A DNA stretch of 64,000 nucleotides from Orbaceae bacterium BiB (GTDB lineage Bacteria; Pseudomonadota; Gammaproteobacteria; Enterobacterales; Orbaceae), in contig CP133958.1 of assembly GCA_036251205.1 (NCBI GenBank), forward strand, positions 2,861,207 to 2,925,206, written 5' to 3'. The notes beneath the pieces were generated by a model. The model worked only from the letters and a program-made list of their open reading frames with translations. It was not told the DNA's origin and made no database searches. Each line of letters opens with the position of its first letter. Within the stretch, counting starts at the first letter, position 1. Shown piece by piece: positions 9,708-19,507 of the stretch. A program made the position numbers and the translations under genes.

Positions 9708-10628
9708 TTACTTTGATGCAGTTTGCTTGTTACACATCGGGAATCCTAACGCTTCACGGGACGCGTAATAGGCTTCAGCTACCATCTTAGTTAGTGTACG
9801 AATTCGTAAGATATAACGTTGACGTTCAGTGACCGAAATAGCTTTGCGTGCATCAAGTAAGTTAAAACAGTGTGCTGCTTTTAAAATACGTTCATAAGCC
9901 GGTAAGGGTAACGGTTTCTCCAACTCTAACAAGTAACGCGCCTCTTTTTCATGTTGTTCAAAACAGTAGAATAAGAAATCAGTATTAGCGTATTCAAAGT
10001 TATAGGTAGATTGTTCAACTTCATTTTGATGAAAAACATCACCATATGTCGTTTTACCAAAGACACCATCACTCCAGACGAGGTCATAAACACTATCGAC
10101 CCCTTGAATATACATCGCTAGTCGCTCAAGACCGTAAGTAATTTCACCAGTAACAGGGTTACACTCCAGCCCACCGACTTGTTGGAAATAGGTAAACTGT
10201 GTTACTTCCATACCGTTTAACCAAATTTCCCAACCGAGTCCCCAAGCACCTAAAGTTGGATTTTCCCAGTTATCTTCCACAAAGCGAATATCGTTAACGG
10301 TCGGATCAAGTCCAAGTTCTTTAAGAGAACCTAAGTAGAGTTCCTGAATATTATCAGGAGATGGTTTTAAGATAACTTGAAACTGATAGTAATGTTGTAG
10401 CCTATTAGGGTTATCACCATATCGACCATCAGTTGGACGACGTGACGGCTGTACATAAGCGGCATTAATTGGCTCAGGTCCTAGCGCTCTAAGACAGGTC
10501 ATTGGATGTGAGGTACCAGCGCCCACTTCCATATCGAGCGGTTGAATGACAGTACATCCTTGATTGGCCCAATAGTCTTGTAGTGTGAGGATCAAGCCTT
10601 GAAAGGTTTTTACATTAAACTTTTGCAT
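9708..10628 (-). CDS. glyQ: glycyl-tRNA synthetase alpha subunit
   Basis: 306 residues (E. coli GlyQ 303). A class II catalytic subunit with the typical start [17 protein letters not shown], motif 2-like [28 protein letters not shown] and motif 3-like [20 protein letters not shown]. It makes glycyl-adenylate and transfers it to tRNA(Gly) together with GlyS. It is the first gene of the glyQS unit, diverging from tag across a 139-base AT-rich gap that must hold the glyQ promoter. Confidence 0.98.
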   Translation of the reverse strand: MQKFNVKTFQGLILTLQDYWANQGCTVIQPLDMEVGAGTSHPMTCLRALGPEPINAAYVQPSRRPTDGRYGDNPNRLQHYYQFQVILKPSPDNIQELYLGSLKELGLDPTVNDIRFVEDNWENPTLGAWGLGWEIWLNGMEVTQFTYFQQVGGLECNPVTGEITYGLERLAMYIQGVDSVYDLVWSDGVFGKTTYGDVFHQNEVEQSTYNFEYANTDFLFYCFEQHEKEARYLLELEKPLPLPAYERILKAAHCFNLLDARKAISVTERQRYILRIRTLTKMVAEAYYASREALGFPMCNKQTASK

Positions 10629-10767
10629 GATGTTATCTTTTATTAGGTTATGTAAGATGAGTAAAATAATCTATTATTTTATACTGTTTATTAATCATTG
10701 GGGAAGTGTTAATCTTAAAAGATTACAATTTAAATTGAAAAAAAAGCAATAATAAAAAGGAAATAGC

Positions 10768-11343
10768 TTGGTGGCTAACAATATTATCCGTTGCGGATGG
10801 GTCTCAAATGACCCTTTATATATAAATTATCATGATAACGAATGGGGTAAACCTCAGCATAATAGTTTAGCGTTATTTGAGAAAATTTGTCTTGAAGGGC
10901 AACAAGCTGGCTTATCTTGGATAACGGTGCTAAAAAAACGTGATGAATATCGCCGCTGTTTTTTCAATTTTGATCCCCAAAAAATTATTTTGATGACTGA
11001 TGAGGATATTGCACGACTAATGCAAAATACTGGCTTAATTCGTAATCGCCTCAAACTATATGCAATTATTAAAAATGCACAAGCTTATTTAGCGATGCAA
11101 GCACAAGGTCAGGATTTTGCGCAGTTCATCTGGTCTTTTGTTGATGGTCAGCCGATAGTTAACCATTATTCAGCATTAGATCAAGTTCCTACCAGTAACA
11201 ACATTTCAGATAATCTCTCAAAAGCGCTCAAAAAGAGAGGGTTTACCTTTGTGGGAACAACCATCTGTTATGCTTTTATGCAATCGATGGGGTTAGTTAA
11301 TGACCATTTGGTTGACTGTTTTTGCCGAACGGAGAATAGATAA
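10768..11343 (+). CDS. tag: DNA-3-methyladenine glycosylase I
   Basis: 191 residues. The Tag family signature is clear: RCGWVSNDPLYINYHDNEWG near the N-terminus, then FEKICLEGQQAGLSWITVLKKRDEYR and the C-terminal zinc-site region NDHLVDCFCR. It excises 3-methyladenine from alkylated DNA. No ATG is available: TTG (10768) and GTG (10771) are adjacent candidates after an AAAAAGGA ribosome site; I kept the upstream one, but GTG is equally possible. The stop codon overlaps the ATG of the following MerR-type gene (TAATG), so the two are translationally coupled. Confidence 0.93.
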   Translation: MVANNIIRCGWVSNDPLYINYHDNEWGKPQHNSLALFEKICLEGQQAGLSWITVLKKRDEYRRCFFNFDPQKIILMTDEDIARLMQNTGLIRNRLKLYAIIKNAQAYLAMQAQGQDFAQFIWSFVDGQPIVNHYSALDQVPTSNNISDNLSKALKKRGFTFVGTTICYAFMQSMGLVNDHLVDCFCRTENR

Positions 11344-11768
11344 TGAAAATTGGTGAATTAGCAAAAGAAGCTGGCTGTAAGACTGAAACGATCCGATTTT
11401 ATGAAAAAATTGGCCTCTTTCCTGAAGCAGAACGGACTGAGAGTAACTATCGAATTTATGGTAAAAAACATTTAGAACGGTTAATTTTTATCCGTAATTG
11501 TCGTGCGCTTGAAATGAGTCATGATGAGATTAGGACATTAATCTCTATCATTGAGCAACCAGCGGGGAAGACAGAGCATCATAATGCCCATACGTTACTA
11601 GAAAGTCATTTACATCACATTGATGAACGGATTGCCGAGCTTAAGGCATTGCGTTTACAGTTATTAAAATTGCAAAGTAATTGCCAGCCTTGTGATGATA
11701 ATTGTAGTATTTTGCAAGGTTTAGCCGATATGGATGTGCCGGTTAAAGCCGTTAAAAGTCATATCTAG
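11343..11768 (+). CDS. cadR: MerR-family regulator, Cd(II)/Pb(II)-responsive CadR/PbrR type
   Basis: 141 residues: winged-helix MerR DNA-binding domain (residues 1-70, IGELAKEAGCKTETIRFYEKIGLFP), dimer helix (85-112) and metal loop CQPCDDNC (Cys114, 117, 121) followed by SILQGLADM, the CadR/PbrR tail. Aligned by eye with PbrR, the other conserved metal cysteine (PbrR Cys79, in DCGEVN) is a histidine here, within EHHNAH at 78-83, so metal preference may differ. No cation pump gene is adjacent; the gene is coupled to tag by a one-base overlap. Symbol by family resemblance only. Confidence 0.75.
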   Translation: MKIGELAKEAGCKTETIRFYEKIGLFPEAERTESNYRIYGKKHLERLIFIRNCRALEMSHDEIRTLISIIEQPAGKTEHHNAHTLLESHLHHIDERIAELKALRLQLLKLQSNCQPCDDNCSILQGLADMDVPVKAVKSHI

Positions 11769-11812
11769 TTTTTCACTATAATAACACATTGCAGCAATTT
11801 TATAACGAAAGT

Positions 11813-11841
11813 GTGCATATGCTAATTAGTAGCATATGCAC
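11813..11841. terminator. bidirectional hairpin between cadR-like gene and MFS gene
   Basis: A perfect 12-bp stem, GTGCATATGCTA / TAGCATATGCAC, with a 5-base ATTAG loop lies between two convergent genes. It lacks a long U run on either side but its placement fits shared termination. Confidence 0.55.
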
Positions 11842-11853
11842 ATAATATCCATT

Positions 11854-13218
11854 TTAGATGTTAGCTTTTTTTACTGGTTGCCAACCGGTTCTTGCTAGTG
11901 GCCAAAGCCCTGTCAATGCACCAAGTACTGCAACAAACGCAATATAAAGACCCGCACCCATATAGAAATATTCACCCAAAATATGTTCAGGGCTGAGTAA
12001 ATATGCTGTTAATGGTGGTGTAATCGCACTAAATAGTGCATACGCTAAGTTATAGGAAAAAGATAAACCTGAATAACGAATGGCTGGTGGAAATGCACGT
12101 GTACCGACAATTGGCGTCGTCGCAATAGCGCCAGTAAATAAGCCAAATAATCCATAATTAAAATAGAGTGTTGATAGCTCCATATTGATACTTAGTGAGG
12201 CATAAAAGTATAAACTTGTAATAGCCAGTCCGCCCCAAGCAATCAGCATATTTTTCGCGGTACCAATTTTATCTTCTAACCAACCAAATAAAATACAACC
12301 AATCGTTAACATTAAAGCTACGATACAACCTGCGATACGAAAATCAGTCTCTGGAATTTTATAAATACCACCCAGTATTTTCCCTGGGGTAATCAATACA
12401 CCAACCATAATGGTGGTTGATAGCGACCAAGTGACTAAAGCAACAAGTAAACAGGCCATTTTATGTTCTTTGATTACCGCAACAACGGGAATGTTTTTTT
12501 CTAGAGCTTTACGTGCGGCTAACTCTTTAAAGATCGGTGTTTCAGATAAGAAACGGCGTAAATAGACAGAAATAATCCCAAATACCCCACCGATAATAAA
12601 CGGAATACGCCAAGCGTAATCTAGTACTTCTTTATCAGTAAAAAAGAGTTTAACAATAATTGTAACAATAAAACCAAGTAATATTCCGCCAGTAATACCA
12701 GAAGTTAGCACTCCGATACCTAAACCATAACGATTTTTAGGGGTATGCTCAGCAATAAATACCCATGCTCCCGGCATTTCGCCACCAATCGCAGCACCTT
12801 GTAGCATACGCATTAATAACAATAAAATCGGGGATAATATGCCAAAGGATCCAAGCGTTTCATAGGTCGGTAAAATACCAATAATAAACGTAGGCAGTGC
12901 CATTAATGCCACACTAAGCGTAAACATCTGTTTACGTCCAAATTTATCACCAAAGTGTGCCATAATAATTCCACCCACCGGGCGAATTAAATAACCTGCC
13001 GCAAAAATTCCCCAGGCAAACATCTCTCTGGTAAATTCACTTAATGAAGACGGGAAAAAAAGTGGTGCAACGATTAAATCAACATACAATGCGTAAATAA
13101 CAAAATCATAAAACTCAAGTGTACCACCGAGCGAAGAAAGTCCTAATGTTTTAAAATCTTTCTTATTCAATGGACGGGCGCTCGGTGCCCATTCGGCAGA
13201 CATATCTGATTGACTCAT
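11854..13218 (-). CDS. MFS transporter, metabolite:H+ symporter (MHS/ProP-like) family
   Basis: 454 residues with about twelve transmembrane segments. Features of the metabolite:H+ symporter branch are visible: GTLEFYDFVIYALYVDLI in helix 1, the loop 2-3 motif GGIIMAHFGDKFGRKQMF and RMLQGAAIGGEMPGAWVFIAEH. Members carry organic acids, betaines or proline with protons across the inner membrane; the substrate is not readable here. Single gene, divergent from mnmE and sharing a terminator with the cadR-like gene. An inverted repeat at 13358-13423 lies in its upstream region. Confidence 0.85.
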   Translation of the reverse strand: MSQSDMSAEWAPSARPLNKKDFKTLGLSSLGGTLEFYDFVIYALYVDLIVAPLFFPSSLSEFTREMFAWGIFAAGYLIRPVGGIIMAHFGDKFGRKQMFTLSVALMALPTFIIGILPTYETLGSFGILSPILLLLMRMLQGAAIGGEMPGAWVFIAEHTPKNRYGLGIGVLTSGITGGILLGFIVTIIVKLFFTDKEVLDYAWRIPFIIGGVFGIISVYLRRFLSETPIFKELAARKALEKNIPVVAVIKEHKMACLLVALVTWSLSTTIMVGVLITPGKILGGIYKIPETDFRIAGCIVALMLTIGCILFGWLEDKIGTAKNMLIAWGGLAITSLYFYASLSINMELSTLYFNYGLFGLFTGAIATTPIVGTRAFPPAIRYSGLSFSYNLAYALFSAITPPLTAYLLSPEHILGEYFYMGAGLYIAFVAVLGALTGLWPLARTGWQPVKKANI

Positions 13219-13469
13219 GAAAATACCTTATTTATTTTTATCTTATTTAATTAGCTTACTCCTGCTTAATTAAAGTCGATAGTCGATACATTATAATGAT
13301 AAAAATCTTATATAAAAGAAGACTAAAAGCAGGATAAGGACGGTAATTATGTCATAAAAAAATCAGTTACTATAGAGCGCAAATAAAATTCTAATATTAT
13401 AAAATTTACTATAACTGATTTTTATAGCCATGATATGATTAGGCATGGTTGATAAATAAGTAAGTCAAT

Positions 13470-14831
13470 ATGGTTTTAGATACAATTGTGGCACAAGCGA
13501 CACCACCGGGACGCGGTGGCGTTGGTATTTTGCGTATATCTGGTAAACAGGCTAAGGTTGTAGCAGAGGCGATTTTAGGTAAAACGCCCAAAGCGCGTTA
13601 CGCTGAATATTTACCTTTTTTAGACGAAGATGGAACAGTACTTGATCAGGGTATTGCACTTTTTTTCCCGAATCCTCACTCATTTACAGGTGAAGATGTG
13701 CTTGAGTTACAAGGGCACGGCGGGCCAGTGATATTAGATCTGTTATTAAAACGTATTTTAATGCTGCCCCATGTTCGTATTGCTCGGCCTGGTGAATTTT
13801 CAGAGCGTGCTTTTTTAAATGATAAATTGGATTTAGCTCAGGCAGAAGCGATTGCTGATTTAATTGATGCAAGCTCAGAGCAAGCAGCGAAATCGGCGAT
13901 GTCATCACTACAAGGTATGTTTTCAAACAAAGTTAACCATTTAGTTAGTCTATTAATTAATTTAAGAATTTTTGTTGAAGCTGCAATTGATTTTCCTGAA
14001 GAGGAGATCGATTTTTTATCTGACGGAAAAATAGAAGATCAGCTTAATGACGTTATTGAACAATTAGACGATGTGCGTAAAGAAGCAAAGCAGGGATCAT
14101 TATTACGTGAAGGTATGAAAGTCGTTATTGCTGGTCGACCAAATGCCGGTAAATCAAGTTTGCTCAATGCCTTGGCTGGACGAGAAGCCGCAATTGTTAC
14201 TGATATTGCAGGGACTACTCGTGATGTGTTACGCGAACATATTCATATTGATGGCATGCCTCTACACATTATTGATACAGCAGGATTGAGGGAAGCCACT
14301 GACGAAGTTGAACGTATTGGTATTGCCAGAGCATGGTCTGAAATAGAGCAGGCTGATCGTGTATTGTTTATGGTTGATGGAACGACAACCGATGAGATCA
14401 ACCCGACAAACTTATGGCCAGAATTTATGCAGCGATTACCGAGTAATGTGCCTGTAACGGTGGTGCGGAATAAGGCCGATCTGACTGGGGAGTCGCTTGG
14501 TTATAGTGAAGTCAATAATTATGCTTTGATTCGTTTATCAGCGAGAACAGGAGAAGGGGTTGAATTACTCCGAGATCACTTAAAAGAGACGATGGGCTTT
14601 TCAACTACTGGGGAAGGTGGCTTTTTAGCGCGTCGTCGTCATTTACAAGCATTAGAAACAGCGGCTACCCACTTGGCGCAAGGTAAAGAACAATTAACGA
14701 TTTACCATGCAGGAGAGCTATTAGCGGAAGAGCTTCGTCTAGCTCAAGAGGCATTAAGTGAGATTACTGGTGCATTTACTTCTGATGATCTGTTAGGAAA
14801 AATCTTTGGTTCATTTTGTATCGGTAAGTAA
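13470..14831 (+). CDS. mnmE: tRNA uridine-5-carboxymethylaminomethyl(34) synthesis GTPase MnmE
   Basis: 453 residues (E. coli 454). N-terminal folate-binding domain ([22 protein letters not shown]), then a GTPase domain with G1 at 221-230 ([10 protein letters not shown]), G2 [10 protein letters not shown]3 IDTAGL near 270 and G4 NKAD near 337. The C-terminal FCIGK holds the conserved catalytic Cys. With MnmG it modifies wobble U34 of several tRNAs. A stand-alone MnmD for a later step of the same modification is encoded at 31.8-32.5 kb. Transcribed alone and followed by a clear terminator. Confidence 0.98.
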   Translation: MVLDTIVAQATPPGRGGVGILRISGKQAKVVAEAILGKTPKARYAEYLPFLDEDGTVLDQGIALFFPNPHSFTGEDVLELQGHGGPVILDLLLKRILMLPHVRIARPGEFSERAFLNDKLDLAQAEAIADLIDASSEQAAKSAMSSLQGMFSNKVNHLVSLLINLRIFVEAAIDFPEEEIDFLSDGKIEDQLNDVIEQLDDVRKEAKQGSLLREGMKVVIAGRPNAGKSSLLNALAGREAAIVTDIAGTTRDVLREHIHIDGMPLHIIDTAGLREATDEVERIGIARAWSEIEQADRVLFMVDGTTTDEINPTNLWPEFMQRLPSNVPVTVVRNKADLTGESLGYSEVNNYALIRLSARTGEGVELLRDHLKETMGFSTTGEGGFLARRRHLQALETAATHLAQGKEQLTIYHAGELLAEELRLAQEALSEITGAFTSDDLLGKIFGSFCIGK

Positions 14832-14912
14832 TACGATTGATTTTAGTTGAGACTAAATGCATTATCTTCAAATAGTCATCATCTATTCTTGGACTTAATT
14901 GACTACTATTTT

Positions 14913-14944
14913 TAGTCCACTTTTTTCAGTGGGCTATTGTTTTA
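14913..14944 (+). terminator. mnmE terminator
   Basis: Stem TAGTCCACT / AGTGGGCTA (one G-T pair) with a 6-base loop followed by TTGTTTT, 80 bases past mnmE and just before the convergent porin gene. Confidence 0.65.
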
Positions 14945-14984
14945 TCCTTAACGCTATTGCTTTTTGCTATAACGATATGAATGT

Positions 14985-16289
14985 TTAAAAGGTTATCACT
15001 GTTTTTAAACCTAATACAAAGGCATCGGATGTTTCGGATAGACCGCCAGAGTTGTGCCAATATTGTAAATCGGGTTGAATCTCTAACCAAGATGTTACCC
15101 TGAAACGATAATAGAACTCCATATTTAAAGCACTTGACGGAACAGGGCTATATAATGGATCGTTATAGTCCGTTATATTGAGTTGCTCATTTTGCAGCTG
15201 CTGTTTTTTAATGTAGTGATCACTTAAGTCGGTATAAGAGATCCCTATGCCGATCCAATCTTCAGGTCTTGCATCCAATAGTCCTCGATAACGTAATGAG
15301 CCCGAGATGACGTACTTCATAAAATTAGTTCGTTCATCATGATAGCTACCACTAATGGCAAGACTTAAACCGCGATTAGGATCATTTGCATGTTGTGTCA
15401 GTTGTTGGTTAAAACCGGCATACATAAACCACGTATTATTGTATGATCGATCTTTATAGAGATCGTGTTGTTTGGCATTTGTGTATAACACACCAATATT
15501 ATAGACGCCGGGTAAATCATTAACAAAGGTACGTGTTTCGACTTCGAATGGCAGTAAAAAACCTTTGCTACCTTTTGTTGACCAACTCCAAGCATGGCTT
15601 CGATCTGTTGCGCGTGAATTTTGCTCCATAATACCTGTTTTTAGGGTAACTTCTGGCGTTATTTTATAACTTAGCGTTGTGCCCCATGTATGAATATTCC
15701 AATTACTCCAGGTTAGTGAGTTTGCCGATTTCCCTCCACACAACGTTCGAATTTGGAAATCACATGGAATAATTTGATCAAACTCTTGAACTTTATTCAT
15801 CATACCAATTCGCCAAGTCATACGCCGATCATCAAAGCTGCGCGCAAAAGTTAACCAACCTAAACGTGTCACTGAGCCACCACCCGAACTTTCCTGAGTT
15901 TGATCGGTACCTGATACTCGGGGATCTTGAATGCGTTTAACCGTTAAATCATCATTATGGTTACGATTCACGATATTACCTTCGATACGTGCATCAGCAA
16001 TTCCTGTCCAGCGTTCAAGGTCTTGATTAAAGGTAAAAGCAAATTGATCAATATAAGCGACATGGTTGTCCGTATTATATCCCCCACCGATATTTGATGC
16101 AGCTTGGCTAAGATAGTTAGAACTAAATGTAAAACCATTCTCGGCAAGAATCGGTCTAATCCCTAACATATCACCAAATAACCCTTTAGGTGCAGGCTCA
16201 AAACCGAGTACCGTACCATTCCAACTGTTATTATCGGCCATTGCAGGTAGCGCTAAAAATAGCGATAAGAGTATAATTTTTTTATTCAT
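14985..16289 (-). CDS. OprB-like carbohydrate-selective outer-membrane porin
   Basis: 434 residues from the ATG at 16289, which has AAAGG just upstream; a TTG at 16310 would add seven residues before the signal peptide and is less likely. The signal peptide is MNKKIILLSLFLALPAMA. The mature part is rich in alternating aromatic beta-strands, has few cysteines and ends in ...GLKTVITF with a terminal Phe, as for BAM-assembled barrels. Segments such as WTGIADARIEGNIVNRN, LGWLTFARSF and NMEFYYRFRVTSWLEIQPDLQYWHN fit the OprB/carbohydrate porin family. Likely a sugar or sugar-acid outer-membrane channel. Transcribed alone, with an odd terminator-like element 130 bases upstream on the same strand. 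Confidence 0.8.
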   Translation of the reverse strand: MNKKIILLSLFLALPAMADNNSWNGTVLGFEPAPKGLFGDMLGIRPILAENGFTFSSNYLSQAASNIGGGYNTDNHVAYIDQFAFTFNQDLERWTGIADARIEGNIVNRNHNDDLTVKRIQDPRVSGTDQTQESSGGGSVTRLGWLTFARSFDDRRMTWRIGMMNKVQEFDQIIPCDFQIRTLCGGKSANSLTWSNWNIHTWGTTLSYKITPEVTLKTGIMEQNSRATDRSHAWSWSTKGSKGFLLPFEVETRTFVNDLPGVYNIGVLYTNAKQHDLYKDRSYNNTWFMYAGFNQQLTQHANDPNRGLSLAISGSYHDERTNFMKYVISGSLRYRGLLDARPEDWIGIGISYTDLSDHYIKKQQLQNEQLNITDYNDPLYSPVPSSALNMEFYYRFRVTSWLEIQPDLQYWHNSGGLSETSDAFVLGLKTVITF

Positions 16290-16415
16290 AAAGTACCTTT
16301 GTATTAACAATTACATGATTAAAGTTGATATTTTTATCAACTCGATTCCGAATTGTTTTAAATTTGGGATAAGTTGGTAATGCTATTTTTAAGATTACTG
16401 CACTTTTTTGCCCAT

Positions 16416-16465
16416 AAAAAAACCTGAATAACATCACCCATTGACTGAGTGAGATTATTCAGGTT
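16416..16465 (-). terminator. orphan intrinsic terminator upstream of porin (attenuator or sRNA end)
   Basis: On the minus strand an 11-bp stem (AACCTGAATAA / TTATTCAGGTT) with an inner TCAC/GTGA extension is followed by a run of seven U. It points toward the porin but lies ~130 bases before its start, with no gene on this strand to its right. A second hairpin (GTGTTA / TAACAC, 16474-16490) precedes it. The pair looks like the 3' end of a small RNA or a leader attenuator. A TATGAT -10-like box on this strand lies at 16530-16535, without a good -35. Confidence 0.6.
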
Positions 16466-16490
16466 CATGCCTAGTGTTATCTAGTAACAC

Positions 16491-16957
16491 ACCTATAAAA
16501 ATTTGATTATTTTAATTCAGTATTTTTTTATCATATATGCGCTATATCGGTGATGAAGCATTGATAAATATTTGTGTTTAATTAACGGTATAATTCCTCA
16601 TGTAATTAGATACTATGTCAAATTTATATTTTGGAAAAATTTTACTCTCTATTTTTATTAATAAACAAGATGATTTTTCTATTTTTGTGATGCAATTGTC
16701 ATTAATGAAATATTATTTTTTTAAATGAATCGGTTTCAACCCAAAAATAATCTATTTTGATAAATTTCAATTATTCGATGTCCTACTGTTTTTTACACGA
16801 TATGTATAATATTTATTCTGCTAGTTAGATGATATTTATTGTTTTTTTTACTTAAACGATTTGACAAAAATTCGCTAAATAGGCATGATTTATCGACTTG
16901 ATATGTGATTTATTATATTGGCGAAAATACCCATAAAGTGGACACAATTGTGACGAA
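16491..16957. other. long AT-rich intergenic region without a gene
   Basis: About 470 bases with no credible coding frame on either strand. It should contain the promoter for the porin leader on the minus strand and that of the DUF218 gene on the plus strand. Apart from the hairpins at 16416-16490, I see no repeat or recognisable operator. Confidence 0.6.
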
Positions 16958-17536
16958 ATGAAAAAAATAATTACCTACATACTGATGATTGTTGTTCTCT
17001 ATTTTATGATCAGTAATATTGCGATTTACTATTATGCATCAAAATTAGTCGCTCTACCTAAAGCAGATACGTTAATTGTTTTAGGGGCAAGGATCACGGA
17101 TAACTCATCTCAACCAGGTCACTCTTTACGGGAAAGGTTAGATCTGGCGACTGATTATTTAGTTAAAAATCCACTAACAAACGTGATTGTTTGTGGTGGT
17201 ATTTTGCATGGTGAATCAGCGTCAGAAGCTAGTGTGATGCGTACTTATCTGCTAACAAAAGGGATCGCATCTGATCGTATCTATATTGAAGATCAATCCA
17301 CTCGCACGGCTCATCAATTTATTTATCCTAAAAAAATGATGAAACTAGGCTCTGTCGTGGTGGTAACAAGTGACTTTCATATGTTACGTTCTATGATGCT
17401 TGCCAAACGTTCTGGCGTTGAGGATATTAGTGCATTAGTGGCAACATCACATTATGATAATCCTGACAAATTTATCGCACTATGGCGAGAGCCATTAGCA
17501 CTCGCTAACTCCTTTCTATTTGATCACCCCAAATAG
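16958..17536 (+). CDS. DUF218 (YdcF/SanA/ElyC-type) membrane-anchored protein
   Basis: 192 residues: one N-terminal transmembrane anchor (residues ~3-27) and a DUF218 domain with LIVLGARI, the DLATDYL helix, VIVCGGI, SEASVMRTYL, IEDQSTRTAHQFIY and VVVTSDFHMLRSMMLAKR. DUF218 proteins such as SanA and ElyC take part in envelope or peptidoglycan homeostasis in E. coli; the biochemical role is unclear. The gene stands alone between the porin and yadGH; its ribosome site (GTGACGA) is weak. Confidence 0.85.
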   Translation: MKKIITYILMIVVLYFMISNIAIYYYASKLVALPKADTLIVLGARITDNSSQPGHSLRERLDLATDYLVKNPLTNVIVCGGILHGESASEASVMRTYLLTKGIASDRIYIEDQSTRTAHQFIYPKKMMKLGSVVVVTSDFHMLRSMMLAKRSGVEDISALVATSHYDNPDKFIALWREPLALANSFLFDHPK

Positions 17537-17739
17537 ATCCAGGCAAATTTAAGTCAATTTTTACACTATAATCATGCTTTACATTAATATTTTAACGAAA
17601 AGTATCAAAGGTAGGGCGAATAAAATAGGTTGCTTCAAAGTCGCAAATTAGTACGATAAATCAGTGTGATTGGTTGAAATTAGTAAATATAAGCTTATAT
17701 TATAATAGTGATTTTTTATTTTATTCTAGGGTATATTCC

Positions 17740-18678
17740 ATGTCATTAGTACCAGCTTTGGAGTTAATAGGTCTCAAAAAAACTTATAGAAATGGGGTGC
17801 AAGCGTTAAAAGGCATTGACCTTACCGTCAAATCTGGTGATTTTTATGCACTACTGGGGCCAAATGGGGCTGGAAAATCCACTACGATCGGTATTATTAG
17901 TTCATTAGTAAATAAAACATCAGGTCAGGTTAAAATTTTTGGTTATGATTTAGAGTCTGATGTTGTCAATGCTAAACGGCAATTAGGATTAGTACCACAA
18001 GAGTTCAATTTTAATCCGTTTGAAACAGTCTTACAAATAGTTGTAAACCAAGGTGGTTATTATGGGTTGCCTCGTAAATTAGCGATAGCGAGAGCTGAAA
18101 AATACCTACGTATTCTTGATCTGTGGGATAAACGTAATAGTCGGGCTCGAATGTTATCGGGTGGGATGAAGCGTCGCTTAATGATTGCCAGAGCGCTAGT
18201 CCATGAGCCGAAATTATTGATTCTAGATGAACCTACCGCTGGCGTTGATATCGAGCTGCGTCGTTCAATGTGGGACTTCTTACGAGATATTAATCAGCAG
18301 GGTATTACTATTATTTTAACGACCCATTATTTAGAAGAAGCAGAAATGCTATGCCGTAATATTGGTATTATTCAAAATGGTGAGTTGATTGCCAATACAT
18401 CAATGAAAAATTTACTGGCTAATGCTAAAAATGAGACGTTGATTTTTGATTATTTACCCATTGATAAAACACCAGATTTAGCTGGATACCGCTATAAAAT
18501 TATAGAGCCGGGGTCGCTCGAAATTGAAATTGATAAAGTGAAAGGATTAAATCCGCTCTTTAAACTTTTTGAACAGCAACAAATTCAGATCATCAGTATG
18601 CATAATAAAGGGAATCGTCTTGAAGAACTATTCATTGATTTAGTGCGTGGTGAATTTAAAGGAGAGAGTCATGAATAG
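17740..18678 (+). CDS. yadG: ABC transporter ATP-binding protein YadG
   Basis: 312 residues from the ATG at 17740 (AGGG at 17728-17731); the longer frame from 17674 adds 22 unlikely residues. Walker A (GPNGAGKSTT), Q-loop (VPQEFNFNPF), signature (LSGGMKRRLMIARAL), Walker B (LLILDEPTAGVD) and the switch His (ILTTHYLEEAE) are all present. Size and sequence fit E. coli YadG (308), the ATPase of an ABC-2 exporter of unknown substrate. It overlaps yadH by 8 bases. Confidence 0.92.
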   Translation: MSLVPALELIGLKKTYRNGVQALKGIDLTVKSGDFYALLGPNGAGKSTTIGIISSLVNKTSGQVKIFGYDLESDVVNAKRQLGLVPQEFNFNPFETVLQIVVNQGGYYGLPRKLAIARAEKYLRILDLWDKRNSRARMLSGGMKRRLMIARALVHEPKLLILDEPTAGVDIELRRSMWDFLRDINQQGITIILTTHYLEEAEMLCRNIGIIQNGELIANTSMKNLLANAKNETLIFDYLPIDKTPDLAGYRYKIIEPGSLEIEIDKVKGLNPLFKLFEQQQIQIISMHNKGNRLEELFIDLVRGEFKGESHE

Positions 18679-19441
18679 TTTATATTGGATTGCCCTTAAA
18701 AGTATTTGGCGTAAAGAGATCACCCGATTTATGCGAATTTGGGTACAAACACTGATCCCACCAGTCGTGACTATGTCGCTTTATTTCATTATTTTTGGTA
18801 ATTTAATCGGTTCACGCGTTGGTGATATGGGCGGCTTTAGTTATATGCAGTTTATTGTGCCGGGTTTAATTATGATGTCGGTGATCACCAATTCATATAC
18901 CAATGTCTGTTCTTCATTCTTTAGTTCTAAATTCCAACACAATATTGAAGAGTTATTAGTTGCACCAGTTCCAACTCACATCATTATTTGGGGATATGTT
19001 GGTGGTGGTGTTGCGCGAGGAGTTTTCACTGGCATATTAGTAACCATTATTTCAATGCTTTTTGTTAGTTATGATGTTCACTCTTGGGCGATGATAATTT
19101 GTACATTGCTACTGACAGCGATTCTTTTTTCATTAGCAGGTTTATTGAATGCTGTTTTTGCAAAATCATTTGATGATATTAGTATTGTTCCAACCTTTGT
19201 ATTGACACCCTTAACTTATTTAGGTGGGGTATTTTACTCATTAACATTGTTACCGACTTTTTGGCAATGGGTATCAAAGCTTAACCCGATTGTCTATATG
19301 ATCAATGGTTTTCGTTATGGGTTTTTAGGTGTTTCCGATGTTTCGTTAATATTCACTTTCTCAATGCTAATTCTTTTTGTGGTGGTGATGTATATCATCT
19401 GCTGGCGAATTATTGAAAGTGGCCGTGGACTACGCAGCTAA
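18671..19441 (+). CDS. yadH: ABC-2 type transporter permease YadH
   Basis: 256 residues, the same as E. coli YadH. Start chosen at the ATG at 18671 with GGAGAG at 18661-18666. Six transmembrane segments; typical ABC-2 features are the N-terminal amphipathic KEITRFMRIWVQTLIPPVV and LTPLTYLGGVFYSLTLLPTFWQWVSKLNPIVYMINGFR before the last helices. Forms an inner-membrane exporter with YadG. Ends at a shared bidirectional terminator. Confidence 0.92.
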   Translation: MNSLYWIALKSIWRKEITRFMRIWVQTLIPPVVTMSLYFIIFGNLIGSRVGDMGGFSYMQFIVPGLIMMSVITNSYTNVCSSFFSSKFQHNIEELLVAPVPTHIIIWGYVGGGVARGVFTGILVTIISMLFVSYDVHSWAMIICTLLLTAILFSLAGLLNAVFAKSFDDISIVPTFVLTPLTYLGGVFYSLTLLPTFWQWVSKLNPIVYMINGFRYGFLGVSDVSLIFTFSMLILFVVVMYIICWRIIESGRGLRS

Positions 19442-19462
19442 TTACTAAAAATATCTTAAAAT

Positions 19463-19500
19463 AACTCGCTAATTTTAGCTAGCAATTAGCGAGTTTTATT
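19463..19500. terminator. bidirectional terminator between yadH and dhaKL
   Basis: Perfect 11-bp stem AACTCGCTAAT / ATTAGCGAGTT with an 11-base loop, followed by TTATT on the plus strand and ATTTTAAG on the minus strand, between convergent genes. Confidence 0.75.
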
Positions 19501-19507
19501 ATCAATC

